Shown one piece after another: positions 39,120-50,800 of a DNA stretch of 64,000 bases. The stretch's first letter is position 1. Every line of letters starts with the position of its first letter. Location of the stretch: contig NC_025877.1 in the NCBI RefSeq assembly GCF_000755165.1, positions 783,653 to 847,652 of the forward strand. The letters are read 5' to 3'. The notes under the pieces are model-generated. The model ran no database searches. It was given only the letters and a program-made list of their open reading frames with translations, and was not told the origin of the DNA. The position numbers were made by a program, and so were the translations under genes. This DNA is from Leishmania panamensis (taxonomy: Eukaryota; Euglenozoa; Kinetoplastea; Trypanosomatida; Trypanosomatidae).

Positions 39120-39492
39120 ATCACGGGAGAGAAACAAAGAGAGGCGTGTCGTGAGAAACGAGGAAACAGAGATCACATCACTTTTCTAATTTTTTTTTCC
39201 TTTTCAAAGGTCACACCTACGTTCCTCACATAGAGTGGTGTGCGGCTTACTAGCCACGGTAATCCAGCGCAGTAGAGCAAGATGATATTCTTCGCAGCGC
39301 ATCCTCTGAAGCGAAATATGAAGGGAGAACAGCACGGCGGAAAAGCAAGGCGAGATCCACTGATGCTGGTGAGTACCACTCATTCCCTCACAGTTACATG
39401 GCGACAAGCAGTCCCTAAAGAGCTAGCCGGGGAAAGGAAGAGCACGAGCAGGTGAAGCGCGTGCGTAGGGAGCGGAGAGGGAAAATGCTATC

Positions 39493-40020
39493 TTTTTTTT
39501 TCCTTCTACTCGGTTCATTTCACCTTTGGGCGTGAGCCCCTCACCGGTCTACCCCGGCCTGCCGCAGACACGCAGTACACAGCAGTACGGCAACTCCGCC
39601 ATCTGAGCGCCGCCCCTGCGTCCCCGCCCTCCCCACTCTGCCCACCCTCCGCTTTCGCAGGTCGCCACCTCGCGCATCCCTCGCGATCACGCAGACTCCC
39701 CACACCAGCACGCAGGGAGGGCCGGGTGAAATACGCTCGAGTCACCTCGACACTCGGACCACCAACACAGGCGGCACAAAGGTCCTCACGGTTGCAAGTC
39801 GCGCTGACACCACGCGATCCACGACCCAACCGTCGACGTCAGTAGTGATCCATCGCTCGGGCCTTCCCCTACGTCGCAGGTGCCTGACCCTGTCGCCCCC
39901 TCCCCCCTCACCACCAGAGGTGGCTCAGCATGGGCAGGGAGAGGGGAGGCTGCTTGGTTTCCGCCCACCGAGGGGGTGCTGGGGCATAAGATCCCATGCG
40001 CTGTCGTGTTTCCCTTCAGA
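39493..40020 (-). mobile_element. Probable degenerate SIDER-like retroposon
   Basis: A block of about 530 bases in the 3'UTR side of the SET gene. It is more GC-rich and more complex than the purine- and pyrimidine-tract spacer around it, and on the sense strand it ends in an A9 run (T9 at 39493-39501 on the + strand). Leishmania 3'UTRs often carry such non-coding, truncated retroposons of roughly 550 bases with oligo(A) ends. A 16-base core at 39947-39962 recurs at 11180-11195. Exact ends and target-site duplications could not be fixed by eye. Confidence 0.4.
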
Positions 40021-41069
40021 GAAATGGGCACTAGCGAGAGAAGTAAAGAGCATCAGCGCTGTGTTCCTGAATGCTCCTTGTCGCCTCTCGGTGGGATGAT
40101 CCTCTGGGAGATCGATTACACGCACAAACGTCAGTGAACACCCACGCACCAGTTACTCTTTCCGTGCAGTAGAAGGCCACAAAGCGCGGTGAAGGCAATG
40201 AGGAGATCCTCACATGCGGCGTGGCAAAGACAAGCACACACACACACAAACACACACACAAAGCACATCTTTGAGCTACACCTTTTCTGGGATTAGTGAA
40301 CGTGTACTATGGACAGTTTGAACAACAACAAATTGTGTGTGAGACAGCGTTCGTCTGGCCTTGTGCTTGGTTTGTACGCTAGACGGGGCTGCAGCTGGGC
40401 CCCACTGTATCGGCATCGTGGTGCACAAACGCTCAGTGACTCATCGTTCTGCCAGACGTAGATGCTATTCTTTTCGGAGTAAACCTCTGAAAAAGGAGCG
40501 AGAAACTCATCGGCGGGCGGGCGGGCGTGGCTCGGCAGGTGTCGGAGAAAGAGCGATACAAGATCGCAGGCTCCAATGAGAGAAAGCAAAGATAGCGAAT
40601 ATAGTTCGGAAGAACCGCCACGCTGCACGGGATAAAGAGTCCATGACTGACGTGTATTGGTGTCGCTGCCGTCACCTTTGCCTATCCTATGGCCGACCCC
40701 ACTCATCTCCTATGCTCACATCGGCTGCCTTCTCGCATTCCTGGCTGCTGCCGCGTTCCCTCTTTCCTTGTTGTTGGTGTTCATATCCGTGCCTGAGAAC
40801 AGCATGTGTTGGCTAGTGACCATCTGGCTGGCTGTGGCGGCCTTGTCCTGACTCCCGGATCGCAGATGAGAGTGGCGGGATGCCCCATGAGAGACAAACA
40901 AATGCAAGGCAGCACTCCTTTTTGTTCGTCTCCGATTCTGCAGGGTAGGCCTCCCATACGTCTGCAGGAGTCTGGCGCGCGTATGGGGCCGTGAGTGGGG
41001 CTGTCAACAGGATCTACCACTCGATCGCACGGCTCGCCCTGCCGTCCCCCATCCCCTTTCCGGCCCAGC

Positions 41070-42143
41070 TCACTTCGGCACGTCTATAAGGTAGCGCGCC
41101 GCACAGTCATCGTCCATACATATTTCATCTTTGCCAAGGAGAGAACCCGTCTGAAAGCAACGCGGCGAGCGCTCTCCATTGCCGCCACCAGTTTGTCTAT
41201 AGTCGAGCGTAATCTCCTCACCGCGGGTGATGTGGCGTAGCGCCCGCACGACCACAGAGCGCTGCGCCGCCGACACAACCGCCGCGGCGGCTGGTGACGC
41301 CTCGCAGTGATTCAGTGCATCCAGCCCCGGCGCAAACACGCTACAGCTGCTATCAGGCTTGCTCGAGACGCTGGAAAGAAGCGGCATGCGCAGTACGCGG
41401 GAACGCACCAGGTACAGGCTTGTTAGAATCACCGAGTCGAGCAACGAGGGGGATTCGTCGAGGAAGCGAAACTCCGCGTTGGTGGCGTGCGTCAAGATGG
41501 CATCGCGCAGGTTGCAGGACAGCTGTTCGAGACACAGATGTGCCTCCGCAGAGGAGGCGTCGCTGTAGAGGGACTCGAGGCCCCACTGCAGGTAGTCTTC
41601 GAACGGCAGACTAGCAATAAAGTGGTCGGACAAGACGTTTGGCGGTGGCCCGATACGATGGGCAACGCGTGCCGCAGCTGAAAGGTGGAGCGCGTGGGCG
41701 TAGAAGTAGCGCAGAGCCACGCACGTAGCAAGGGTGGCCTCCACCGGTGAGAGGGTAAGCGACATCACCGTTGGGACGGCAGACATGCTCCCGGGCGCCG
41801 CTTCGCACGAAATTGTACAGCTCAAAGACACGTGGTCGGTGTCGGCGTCGGCGGAGAACCTCTGCAGCCACATCCACGCCTCCGGAAACAATGCCACGCC
41901 ACGATTGCAGCGGCGCAGATGTTGCATACCCTTAACAGTCTCAAACGAAGAGGCCGAAGACCGTCCGAGATCGTGCGGAGAGCAACACTGTATGATGTAG
42001 CAGTAGCGAAGCGGTACTGACAGTACCAAGTCACCGCGGCCGAGTGTGGCACCTGCAAATACGCCACGAACACCGTTGCACCGCCGTCGCTGTTGCCGCA
42101 AAGGGCACCAGCGGGCGCCGTGGAGCCGATTGAGGAGGCTCAT
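41070..42143 (-). CDS. SET-domain methyltransferase, RuBisCO-LSMT/SETD3-6 type
   Basis: Protein of 357 residues from the ATG at 42141-42143. The split SET domain is recognisable. The N-terminal SET strand GVRGVFAGATLGRGDLVLSVP (about 24-44) comes first, then a long helical insert with AEATLATCVALRYFYAHAL-type segments as in LSMT proteins. FAPGLDALNHC (about 262-272) corresponds to the N-H-S/C motif, and VVRALRHITRGEEITLDYRQ (about 295-316) to the G-E-E-I-x-x-x-Y motif. The catalytic Tyr and the N-H pair that binds S-adenosylmethionine are present. The insert SPVEATLATCVALRYF lies where LSMT proteins have their iSET helices. The C-terminal Rubis-subs-bind domain of longer members is missing: the protein stops about 40 residues after the SET core. 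Family members methylate lysine (SETD6) or histidine (SETD3 on actin); the substrate here is unknown. Confidence 0.82.
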   Translation of the reverse strand: MSLLNRLHGARWCPLRQQRRRCNGVRGVFAGATLGRGDLVLSVPLRYCYIIQCCSPHDLGRSSASSFETVKGMQHLRRCNRGVALFPEAWMWLQRFSADADTDHVSLSCTISCEAAPGSMSAVPTVMSLTLSPVEATLATCVALRYFYAHALHLSAAARVAHRIGPPPNVLSDHFIASLPFEDYLQWGLESLYSDASSAEAHLCLEQLSCNLRDAILTHATNAEFRFLDESPSLLDSVILTSLYLVRSRVLRMPLLSSVSSKPDSSCSVFAPGLDALNHCEASPAAAAVVSAAQRSVVVRALRHITRGEEITLDYRQTGGGNGERSPRCFQTGSLLGKDEICMDDDCAARYLIDVPK

Positions 42144-42166
42144 ATCGATTTCGGTTTCTTTGGCAT
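42140..42166 (-). other. Upstream ORF overlapping the SET-gene start
   Basis: On the sense strand an ATG at 42166-42164 opens an eight-codon frame (MPKKPKSI). Its TGA (42142-42140) overlaps the SET-gene ATG (42143-42141) in the four bases ATGA. If the message starts upstream, for example at the AG at 42175-42176, ribosomes would meet this ORF first and could re-initiate at the overlapping ATG. Whether it lies in the mature 5'UTR is not known. Confidence 0.5.
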
Positions 42167-42174
42167 ATGAAGGG

Positions 42175-42176
42175 CT
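42175..42176 (-). promoter_or_regulatory. Candidate spliced-leader acceptor AG, SET gene
   Basis: An AG after TTTTT on the sense strand, 31 bases above the SET ATG. A long AAC/GTT-rich and CT-rich stretch at 42185-42250 precedes it. The pattern is weaker than at other genes. Confidence 0.3.
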
Positions 42177-43517
42177 AAAAACTGATCGACTTTCCTCTTT
42201 TTGTTGCTGTTGTTGTTTGAGGGGGAAGGGAGGGGGTCTTTGAGTCTCCTCCTTTCAACCCCGAGTGCTGCTAGCAGATGCTCATGAGAGGGGACGGCAC
42301 GGTGCGTTTTTTTTGGGAGGAGAGGGGAGCGTTCAGTGTGCGTGCGGGTGGATCTGCTGCGGCGCGCGCTGGGCGTAGTTCCGATGATACAGTACAGCTT
42401 GTGTGTGATGCTGAAATGTAGAAGCAGCGAAAAAAAGGGTAGCCGTTAGATGGCGAGAGACAACCCAACACAAAAAGGAAAAATGCGAGTGAGCAGATGA
42501 GTAGGTAAAGAGCAAGTATGCCACAGGGGGTGAAGCAAGTCGCTCGAAACGCAATGCCGAGGCATCGATCACGAGCAGCTCATAAGACAGCACACGCATG
42601 TCTCTCTCTCTCCTTCTGCTCAAGAAAAAAATAAAACGCAAAGATTACCTCTTCTCGCAGCGTACTTTTACGTCGATGCCTGGGAGGGAGTGAAGCGAGG
42701 AGAGCAAGGAAACCCACTAAGAAAGGGGAGACAACACGGTTGAAAAATGCACGCCGCTCACACAGTTGGCTGTCTGCACTTCTGCCTCGATGTGCCGTCG
42801 TTTTCCACCAGTTGCTTCATACTTCTGTTCCGGCTGAAGCACACACATGATGCAGTTGTGTGCTCAGGAAACAGCATGGGTGCAAACATGTGGCTGCGCC
42901 ACACATTTTTTTGCTGTTTTTTTTTTTGTTTGTGCTCAAACTTATCTCCAACTCAACCGTGTTCTCAGAGTTACTCCTTTTCTCCTTGATACCGGTGCAG
43001 TTATTTGGGACAGGGTGTTTCCGTGTGCTTCTCGTAGGTCCGATTATTTTTCTCCCTTGTGCGGCGTGACGGTTGCTACTAGTGTTGGCTCATTTCGAAC
43101 GGAGGGCGTGCAGTTCACGTATAAACGTGGGCGCTGAGACGCTGGCCAATCGTCGTTCACTTCATATACTTTTTTCCCTTAGCTGTTGTGTTTGTGTGTC
43201 TTTCTCTGTGTGTGTGTGTTTGTATTTTTTACTTCAATGGCCCTTTGCTGAGGATTGAGTAACGACGAGCAAAAAATGACAACAACAAACACAAAAAGAC
43301 AACGAAAAAACGGCACAGCCAAGTGCAGTTGAACACCCCTCCGTCAGAGAGCACGAGAGAGAGAGAAAAAAAAAGAGACAAGAGAAACAAACAAGTAAAC
43401 ATCAAGTTACCCATCAACGGCGAGTGCTCCCGTGTGACCTAAAAGAGAAATAGGACAGGCCTCTTGATTTTCTTTTGTTTCCCCTTCCTTGTTTCTTTTT
43501 CCTCCTCTTCATTGCAG

Positions 43518-43546
43518 TATATATATATATATATATGTGTGTGTGG
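43518..43546. repeat. Compound (TA)n(GT)n microsatellite
   Basis: An alternating TA run (43518-43536) passes directly into a GT run. It lies in the long spacer upstream of the SET gene. Confidence 0.85.
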
Positions 43547-45347
43547 GTACGGGTATAGATACTTCATTTTCCCTTTTTTGTTTTGATATTCCCCTTCAGT
43601 TTGACCGCACCCGACGCACGATGCCATCGCATGCACTCGTGCGCGCAGTTCAGAAGGTACAATCAAGGGAGATATCTCGGCCTGGTGTTTCGGTCTGCTT
43701 TTTTTCTTCCTGTGTCAACGAGAATGAACAACAAAAAAGAACGCTTGGCATCACAAGCGCATATACATGAGAGAAACGAAGGAAAGAAAAAAAAACGAAC
43801 AAACAAACAAGGAGAGGTGACAGAGAGCCCGGGGGCACAAATAGCACAGATATGTAGGCAAAGGACTAAGAGGGAGAATAGGCCAATGTGCTATCATGTA
43901 CTACCCAGCCACTAAAGCGGATTCATGCTCGCTCGCTGGCCTATACTCAGAAGGGTTTCGACGCACCGTTCAACTCAGGACAAGGGAGAAAAAAAAACAG
44001 AAAAGAGCGGTCGCTGCCGTGGATAACGCCACCACGTTAACATTTTGTGCAACTTTTTTCTCCTCATTATACCTCCTGTGCATCGGCAAGGCTTAGTCTA
44101 TCGAGGTCAGCATGCTGCCACGAAAACAATAACAGCAGCAACAGCAAAGAACAACAAAGAGTAACGACACAAAGCGTAGACCAGCACTACCACCACCACC
44201 GCCACTCACCAACAAGTACAGGAGAAATCCCCCTGCCCCCTCCCCCTCCCTAAAAAAAAAACAAAAAGAAACAGGAGAACGAAAAAAAGAGGAGGAAGAA
44301 GTGGGTCCAGTCGCCGTGTGTACGTTTTTTTTTATGTTTCCTGTCAGAGTCGCTCCTCTTTGTCCTTGCTGGTGGGTGGGTTGGTGACACCCCATTTTCT
44401 TTTCATGTCTTTGGCCTTTTTGCTTGCTTTTTTTTTTGCTTATCGCGCGTGTCTGGGTGCGTGAGAGGAACAGGCCGATCCTTCTCGCTACTCTTTCTGA
44501 TTAGCTCGTCTTTCCTTCTCCGCTTTCTCTGCTTCATGCACACACGCAGAGAGCGAAAAAGGGGGGAGGAAAGGAGGAAGGAAGAAGGCGCCCGAAACAC
44601 AAGAGAGGAGGGGGGCGACGCCTTAGCATAGACACACGCGCGTAAACATTTATCGGGAGGAAAGAGAGAGAAAACAAAAGAAAAGAGGAAAAGACCAAGA
44701 AGAGATATCGGGGGAGACAATGGCCATGATGAATTGTGGGAGAGGAAGAAGAAATACAGAAGGAACAGTACAATAAAGAACGGGCACAGCGCCCCAATAT
44801 AAATACAAATATATTTTTTTCTGGTACAGCGCAAAGACGTGCGATTACAGAGGCAGACCATGAGCAAGGGGCGGACCGACACACCCCATCACCTGAATAG
44901 ACCCGCTTGTGGGTGAGGAGGAGGGGGAGAAGGTAACACTGTATCACAGCGAGACTTCGGGTGCGTGTAGGGAGCCCCAGTAAGGTGGGAAAAGGGGGAG
45001 GGGGCGAAGACAGTAAAGCAGGGCGTGAGAGGAGGACTTGGTGCGTGAAGGCGTTCTGTTCCTCCACGCTATTTTTCCTGACGCCTTGTCTCCTAGTCAT
45101 CAGGGAAGCCTCCCCGCGGTTCGTGAATCCGTGTCACTCCTCTCCTCCATCCCGTTGCCTATCGAGGACATTCTCCAAGCCCATATGGACCCACCTGCCT
45201 ACGTACACACACACATATATATATGCACGGATAGAGACACAGGCACACCTACACCGACATTGTCCGATACATACGTGAGATGCATGTTCTCTTCGCTTAC
45301 TCATCTCACCATACTTCAATATCCTACCGCTACATCCCTACTGTGTC

Positions 45348-46409
45348 TCAGCTGCTTTGTCCACAGACGTAGGGGTTGTGTGCAGGCTGCATAACAACGG
45401 TAGAGTCCACAATCATGTCGCTGAGCGCCTTGGCGTTGTAGCGACCGGTGCGGGAAAACCGAGTCTGCGCCACTTGAGGAATAATGCCGCCGATCAGGTT
45501 CCACTCGCACTTCTTAAACCACATTTCCACCTCTTTGCCCTCCGTCTCAGCCGATTTGTTTACAGCCTCACCCTTCGCTCTTGCCTCAGCCTCCTTCTCG
45601 GCGGCGGCGGCAGCCTGGAGAGCCCTTTCCTCGGCCTCGATCTTCCTCGCCGCGGCGACAGTGACTTTGACTGTGGCGTCCTGCTTCGTGGCAAACGCCC
45701 CGGTGCGGTAGTGGATGATGTGCCACTCCTTCTCCCCGTCCTCCATCGGCTCCCACCTCACACATTTCTGCTGCACAGCGTTGTGCACCAGCAGTTCTGA
45801 CAACGTCGCGCCGTCGAAGATGATGGCCTGGCGCCCAGATGCGCAGGCGCAAAGCTGGGCCATCGCCGAACCCTGGGAGTGGCCGATGTACATGGTGGGC
45901 AGGCTCTCGGCAAAGTGGGCACAGGCCACCCTACCCGGGCTGATGCCGTTCTCCGAGTGTTCCTCAAGGTTGTTGCCGTAGTCGTCGGAGATCTGACCCG
46001 GAAACGTTACCACGCGACCCAACACTTTGTGCGTCTCCACGGAAAGCACCAAGAAAGATCGCAGGCGCATGAAGAAGACACTCTTCAAGTGAGAAAACTC
46101 CTCCTGCAAAGCGTCCGCAGCCTCGGCAAGAGCTCTGTTGCAGCTCTTTGCCGCGGCTTTACGCATTTCCGCTGCCACCTTGCTAACATATTGCTCCTGG
46201 CCAGGGCTGCGGAGCGTGTCCAGGTACATCTTCATATCGGCCATCTCTGCCTGAGAAACGCAGATCTCACTCACGGCATATTTGCCAACCACAGTTGACG
46301 TCTCCACCGGCTTGTCCGGAGAGCAGAGGAAGGCCATATGCGAGAGAAAGCGGGAATCGATCTTAAAGTCATCAGCGCCGAAGGCGCTGTGGGCGACAGG
46401 AGAGGGCAT
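45348..46409 (-). CDS. Conserved-looking protein with lipase-like GHSQGS elbow
   Basis: Protein of 353 residues from an ATG. Residues about 190-215 read LPTMYIGHSQGSAMAQLCACA then RQAIIFDGATLS. This fits a strand, the G-H-S-x-G nucleophile elbow and the following helix of class 3 lipase or Mbeg1-like alpha/beta hydrolases, then the next strand. LLVHNAVQQKCVRW and EWHIIHYRTGAF follow where those families carry the Asp and His regions, but I cannot pick a confident Asp-His pair, so activity is uncertain. Residues 75-130 are helical. An Ala/Glu-rich helix (ARKIEAEERALQAAAAAEKE) occupies about 250-285, an unusual insertion for a hydrolase. The end (GGIIPQVAQTRFSRTGRYNAKAL) looks structured. No signal peptide or membrane segment is evident, so a cytosolic protein is likely. 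Substrate is unknown. Confidence 0.72.
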   Translation of the reverse strand: MPSPVAHSAFGADDFKIDSRFLSHMAFLCSPDKPVETSTVVGKYAVSEICVSQAEMADMKMYLDTLRSPGQEQYVSKVAAEMRKAAAKSCNRALAEAADALQEEFSHLKSVFFMRLRSFLVLSVETHKVLGRVVTFPGQISDDYGNNLEEHSENGISPGRVACAHFAESLPTMYIGHSQGSAMAQLCACASGRQAIIFDGATLSELLVHNAVQQKCVRWEPMEDGEKEWHIIHYRTGAFATKQDATVKVTVAAARKIEAEERALQAAAAAEKEAEARAKGEAVNKSAETEGKEVEMWFKKCEWNLIGGIIPQVAQTRFSRTGRYNAKALSDMIVDSTVVMQPAHNPYVCGQSS

Positions 46410-47828
46410 TTCTCAGCGGAGAAAAAGAGCGAAAAAATACGAGAGAGAGAGAGAGGAACTAGAGGGTACACGTGCGTGCGGAAGGCGAACGAGAAGATAA
46501 AGTGTGTAGGTTATAAATCGATACTTTCTCTGTGGGCACATTCCAGTGTGGTGAACACACACATACACACAGACAAGGCGGCCGTGTCAGGGGATTTTGG
46601 AACAAGAGTGGTACCGACAGTGTGTGTGCGTTCCAGTAAAAGATGGTCAGTTGCCGTGACCGAGCAGAAGGACCAGAGAGAGAGGAGAGAACACACGAGG
46701 CATATCCATATAAAGGTGAGTCGAATCAAGAAGAAGATTTCTAATCATAAGGCAGGAAGGGGGGGGGGGTGCTATGGGCTGTAGCACCGAAGATCTGGTG
46801 GATTCTGCGATAGTTTCACGACGTCTCGGACAAACAGCGAAAGTGAAAAGGGGCGCAATCTCCCACGATGGAGTCCTGGTCTTCTTGAGAAGGTAAAGAA
46901 GAGCCGACTAGCTGACTTTGCTGCTTTGTGTTTATTTTGTTTTTCTTGCTTTTCTTTGCTGTTATGCTCATCGTATACCTTTGCAACCGGTGTGTTTGTC
47001 TATTAACGATACCCACACACTTCCTCGCGTACAGCAGGGCACGGCAGTTCACACGTCTCGCACGCACGGGTAGATGGCTACGGAAGGGGAGGAAAGTGTC
47101 CGTGTAGTCATCTATTGCAGTGGTGCTGAAATCAAGCCGTATTGCACGCATCCAAGAAATCCATAAAACACCGCCCTGCAGAACGAAGGAGGCGGCAGCC
47201 AGAGAGAGAGAGGGAAGCGGGGAGAGAGGAAGGTAGAACATAAAAGCACAGAGATGTCGCGTGTCTTCTTATCGACGTGGCCCTTCCCGGCCAGGAAACT
47301 GGCGAAGGAGTGAGAGGCCGAGGGAGGTAAATGCACACAGCAACGCACTTCAAACTGGTTTTCCGCTCGGACAAGTGTAAGAAGAGTGTGGGAATCATGA
47401 CGGGAGTTCCCCCCCTCCACACACACACACACACACACACTCGCTGCGCTACTGATGACAGTGATGAAGACGGACGTTGTCGCATCGGTAAATCTCACCT
47501 GCGCCCATGTCTTCTCAGACACGCACCTACAGAAGCTGGTAAGAGCTGCACCTCCCCCGAGAGGAGTGTGGAGAATGCACAGGGCGGCTTGCGTTCCTTT
47601 TTTTTTTCGCATTGCGAGGGGCAGAACCGTGGCTAAGCGCTGCACAGAGAGTCACATATTTACAGCGCGTGTGCAACACCGCACCAGTGGAGGCGAGGGG
47701 CAAATAAAAATGTAGCGTCTCACTGCGAGACAGGGCGACCGTGCGTGTCGCCGGCGGGGTCGTCCTGTGTGCGTTGGTCCCTTTTTTTTCTCTTTTATGC
47801 ATCGTAGGTGCCACCTTCCGGGACGAGA
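46410..47828. other. Spacer between the lipase-like and DZIP1-like genes
   Basis: About 1.4 kb with no supported gene. Features seen: G11 tract at 46759-46769, (CA)n at about 47419-47440, T-runs at 47599-47607 and 47782-47789. Confidence 0.5.
46412..46413 (-). promoter_or_regulatory. Candidate spliced-leader acceptor AG, lipase-like gene
   Basis: The long sense-strand (TC)n and T tract (about 46416-46463) runs right up to the gene. The first AG after it lies two bases before the ATG. If used, the mRNA would have only the spliced leader plus two bases as 5'UTR. Confidence 0.35.
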
Positions 47829-50800
47829 TTACTTGCCTTTCTTGGAAAATAACCTTGTGAAGAGGCCTTTCGGCTTCTTCAGCACCTGCTGGGATTCCGG
47901 GGCGAACAGAGACGAAAATTTGCGCAGCGGAACGGTGGCGACTTCATCGCTGACTTGCCCTCCTCCTCGGTTTACATTGGCGGGTGCCCGCTGCCTCCGT
48001 GACGGCGCCTCTTGCTGACTGGTTGGCTGTCTCGCATTGCCTTTGACGCTTTGGTCTGACTTCTTTTGCCTTTCTGCGCTTGCCGTACGGACGTCCTGTC
48101 GTTGTGCCTTAACTGTTCCAAATTTCAGCGCCTCCGTGTCGTGCGCCGCAGGCGTCACGTCTGCGCGAAAAGGAAGCCCCGACCGACCAACAGCAGCACC
48201 CTCTGAGATGGAAGACGCTTGCGGGTTTTTTTGCCTGACATCGTCAATGCAAAACTCAACAGCATTCGTTTCTTGAGAAGCTACAATCGCCTCCTCCTTG
48301 TCGTCCGAGTACGAATAAGAATACGTGTAGTAGGAGTAACCCTCCGATACTGACTCCATAGGTGGCGAGTCTGCTTGACTTGGGGTCTGTTTGCCACCCT
48401 CCGTCGGCCCTGGGAAACTGCAGCTCGTGACGCGATGCGCCTCCACCTTCCCGTCCACGCCTGCGTCGCCGAAAGTGGATAGCTGCGATGAGCGTACCTT
48501 CTCTGCTGCATGAGGGGCGGCATCCGCGAGCTCATCGTTTGACACATCCTCCATGACAAGGCCGCCTAAGCCATCGTCTCTCATATTGCTGCCCTCCTCC
48601 ATGGTGGCGTCGAAGCGAGTGCTAAAGAGTCCATCGACGGCGTCATCCTGCGTCAAAGCCTCGAGTGGCTGCACTTCGACAGAGTAGGAATAGGCCTCCT
48701 TCGAGTCCGTCTTCCTCTCGCGACTGTCCTCATTGCCACCACGGCGCTGCGGCTCCTCGGGCAGCATCCTGTGCTGAAAGTGGCCGTCCAACCCGAGCAT
48801 CGGCGGCAAGGAGACTGCAGAGGGAGAGAGCGCGTCACCGTGCATGGGCTCTTGCCTCCGTTTTTCCGGATCCTGTGGCAATACGTTACCTAGCTCAGAT
48901 GGCGCCTCCGGCACCAGGTGCACGACTGGAATCACTTTCCGTGCAGAGTAGCACGCAGGTTGTTCGGTCGACACCAACGACTCCTCGACTCGCACCGTGG
49001 GGACTCGCGGTCGGCTCGGTGGACTCTCACTCACATTACCAACGCTGCTGCGCTTCGCCACTCCGGCGCCGGTCGCTATGCAGCCGTGCGCCTCCGCATG
49101 CAGGCACTGTAGTCGGTCAGCGTCCGCCACAGTACTGCCAAGGGAGGGTACACTGCCAGATATATTTGGCGCCGGCGTTAGTGCGGTCTGAGTCACCGGC
49201 GGTGGCTTCTCGCGGGGTGGTACGTGGGTACCGCTCTGTCCCTTATCCTGTGTCACTTTCAGCTGGCTCGGTGCAAAGTGCACCGTATCCACCCCAACCT
49301 GCAGCACCTGCATGGTGCTGCTCGACCGTCCGCACGCCTCCCCCGGCGATATTGCCTCGCTGCTCCTCATGATATCACAACGCTGTGGTGCTCCAGTTGA
49401 CGTGGCAGTGACAAGTCCACTTTTTGAGTTCACTTCTCTTCCGGCTGCTGTGATGTTTGGCGACGGCATCGCGTCTTGTCTTGTTGAAGTTGAAAACGCC
49501 TTTCGCTTCTCCGGCACCTCTAGTTTTGCGCCGAGAAGGAGGCCTCCACATGCCCATGACGTGGCCTCCACACGTGGTGCAGAGCCGTAGCGATTTGCCG
49601 ACACCGCATCTTCTGTGCCAATGCGCGCCGTCGCCGAGTCGGGCTCGATCCACGGTAAGTGACCTCGGAAGGAAGAGCTCGGCAGCAGCGGTGTCGGGGT
49701 CTCAGGCTCCCGTGACGCCGACTGATTGCCGGCGTTGACGCTTGAGTCACTGGGCGGGAAGTGGGAAGTCGACTGTGGAGTGACATTTTCATGGCGTCGC
49801 GCAGCAGCAGCAGCAGCAGCGCTGTCACCGCCGCCGCTGCTTACATGAATGCCCAGTGCGGACAAGGGAGAGGGCAACGTCGTGCCAACCGCGCCAGTTG
49901 GTCGCCGCGTTTCGGAAGGGGAGCAGGGGCCGCTGAGGTTGCTGTGTAGACTTTCTGACACAGTACACGTTGCCGCTCGCACGTGCTTCTGTGCGAGTGC
50001 GGGAGTCGTACCTTCTTGATTCCCCAGCGCATGGTGCGACGTTGCTGTCACCGCTCCCAGGGGAGTGATAGGGGAAACAATTACGAGGCTGTCCCCTACG
50101 CTTTCTCGTCGCCGTACCGCGCCAGCATTGTGACCGCTTTCGGTAAGTGAAGGGGGGTGCAGAATGTTTTGCGGGTTTAGCTCTTGGACAGCGCGCACAC
50201 CTAGCGGCACCTTTAAGGAATCAAGCTGCTGGCGTCGCTGCTCGCTGTGCGACAGGTCGTCTCTCAAGTTGAGGGTGTCACGAGCATCTGTGGCGCCACA
50301 TCCGCGCGCCGCGCTCTCACTCTCGAAGGCGCGCTGCAGCTGCTGAAGTTGGGTGCCGGTGTGCAACAGGTCTCGCTGAATACGAAGCAGGATGTCTTCC
50401 TCCTCATGCGAACCGCTACCATGCTGTTGCAGGTCAGGAAGGGGACCGGTGCTTGCCACTACCGCCGCCGCCGTGGCTGCCTCGTCTGCTGACTGCTGCG
50501 GCACCGCTGCCACATAGGACGGTGACAAGCCACGGTACAGCATTGCTTGCTGCTCAATGAGCTTTGCCATTGACATGCGCAGCTCACTGATCTCCTCCCG
50601 CAAGCTACAGTCGTCCCATTTTCTGCCAGCCTCGTGCAGCACCGGAGGGGCGTTGCCTACGAAAAGACTATCAGATGGTGTCTGATGCGCCAGTGTGGGA
50701 GCTCGTGTTGTGGCCTTGGGATGTTCCTGCTGCTTTTGCACCTCCAGAGAGAGAGGCGCGGAGGTGGCTGACATGGCCACGCACCCCTCTGACCTCTTGT

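Larger units (their letters stand above)
39098..41069. other. Spacer between the RlmI-like and SET genes
   Basis: About 2 kb with no supported gene. The part at about 39493-40020 is a GC-rich block ending in an A9 run on the sense strand and is listed separately as a probable retroposon remnant. The stretch at 40680-41060, just after the SET stop, is also non-repetitive and may be a second decayed copy. A (CA)n tract lies at 40236-40260. Confidence 0.5.
42144..45347. other. 3.2-kb spacer between the SET and lipase-like genes
   Basis: No supported gene. The region is rich in A/G and T/C runs on both strands. It has a (TA)n run followed by (GT)n at 43518-43546, an A9 run near 44253 and a T-run near 44428. 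The stretch at 42740-43140 is less repetitive but shows no recognisable frame or RNA fold. Confidence 0.5.

Noticed and set aside
40680..41060. Second complete retroposon copy after the SET stop
   Set aside because: It is complex and GC-rich but has no oligo(A) end, and I could not align it to the block at 39493-40020 beyond short words.
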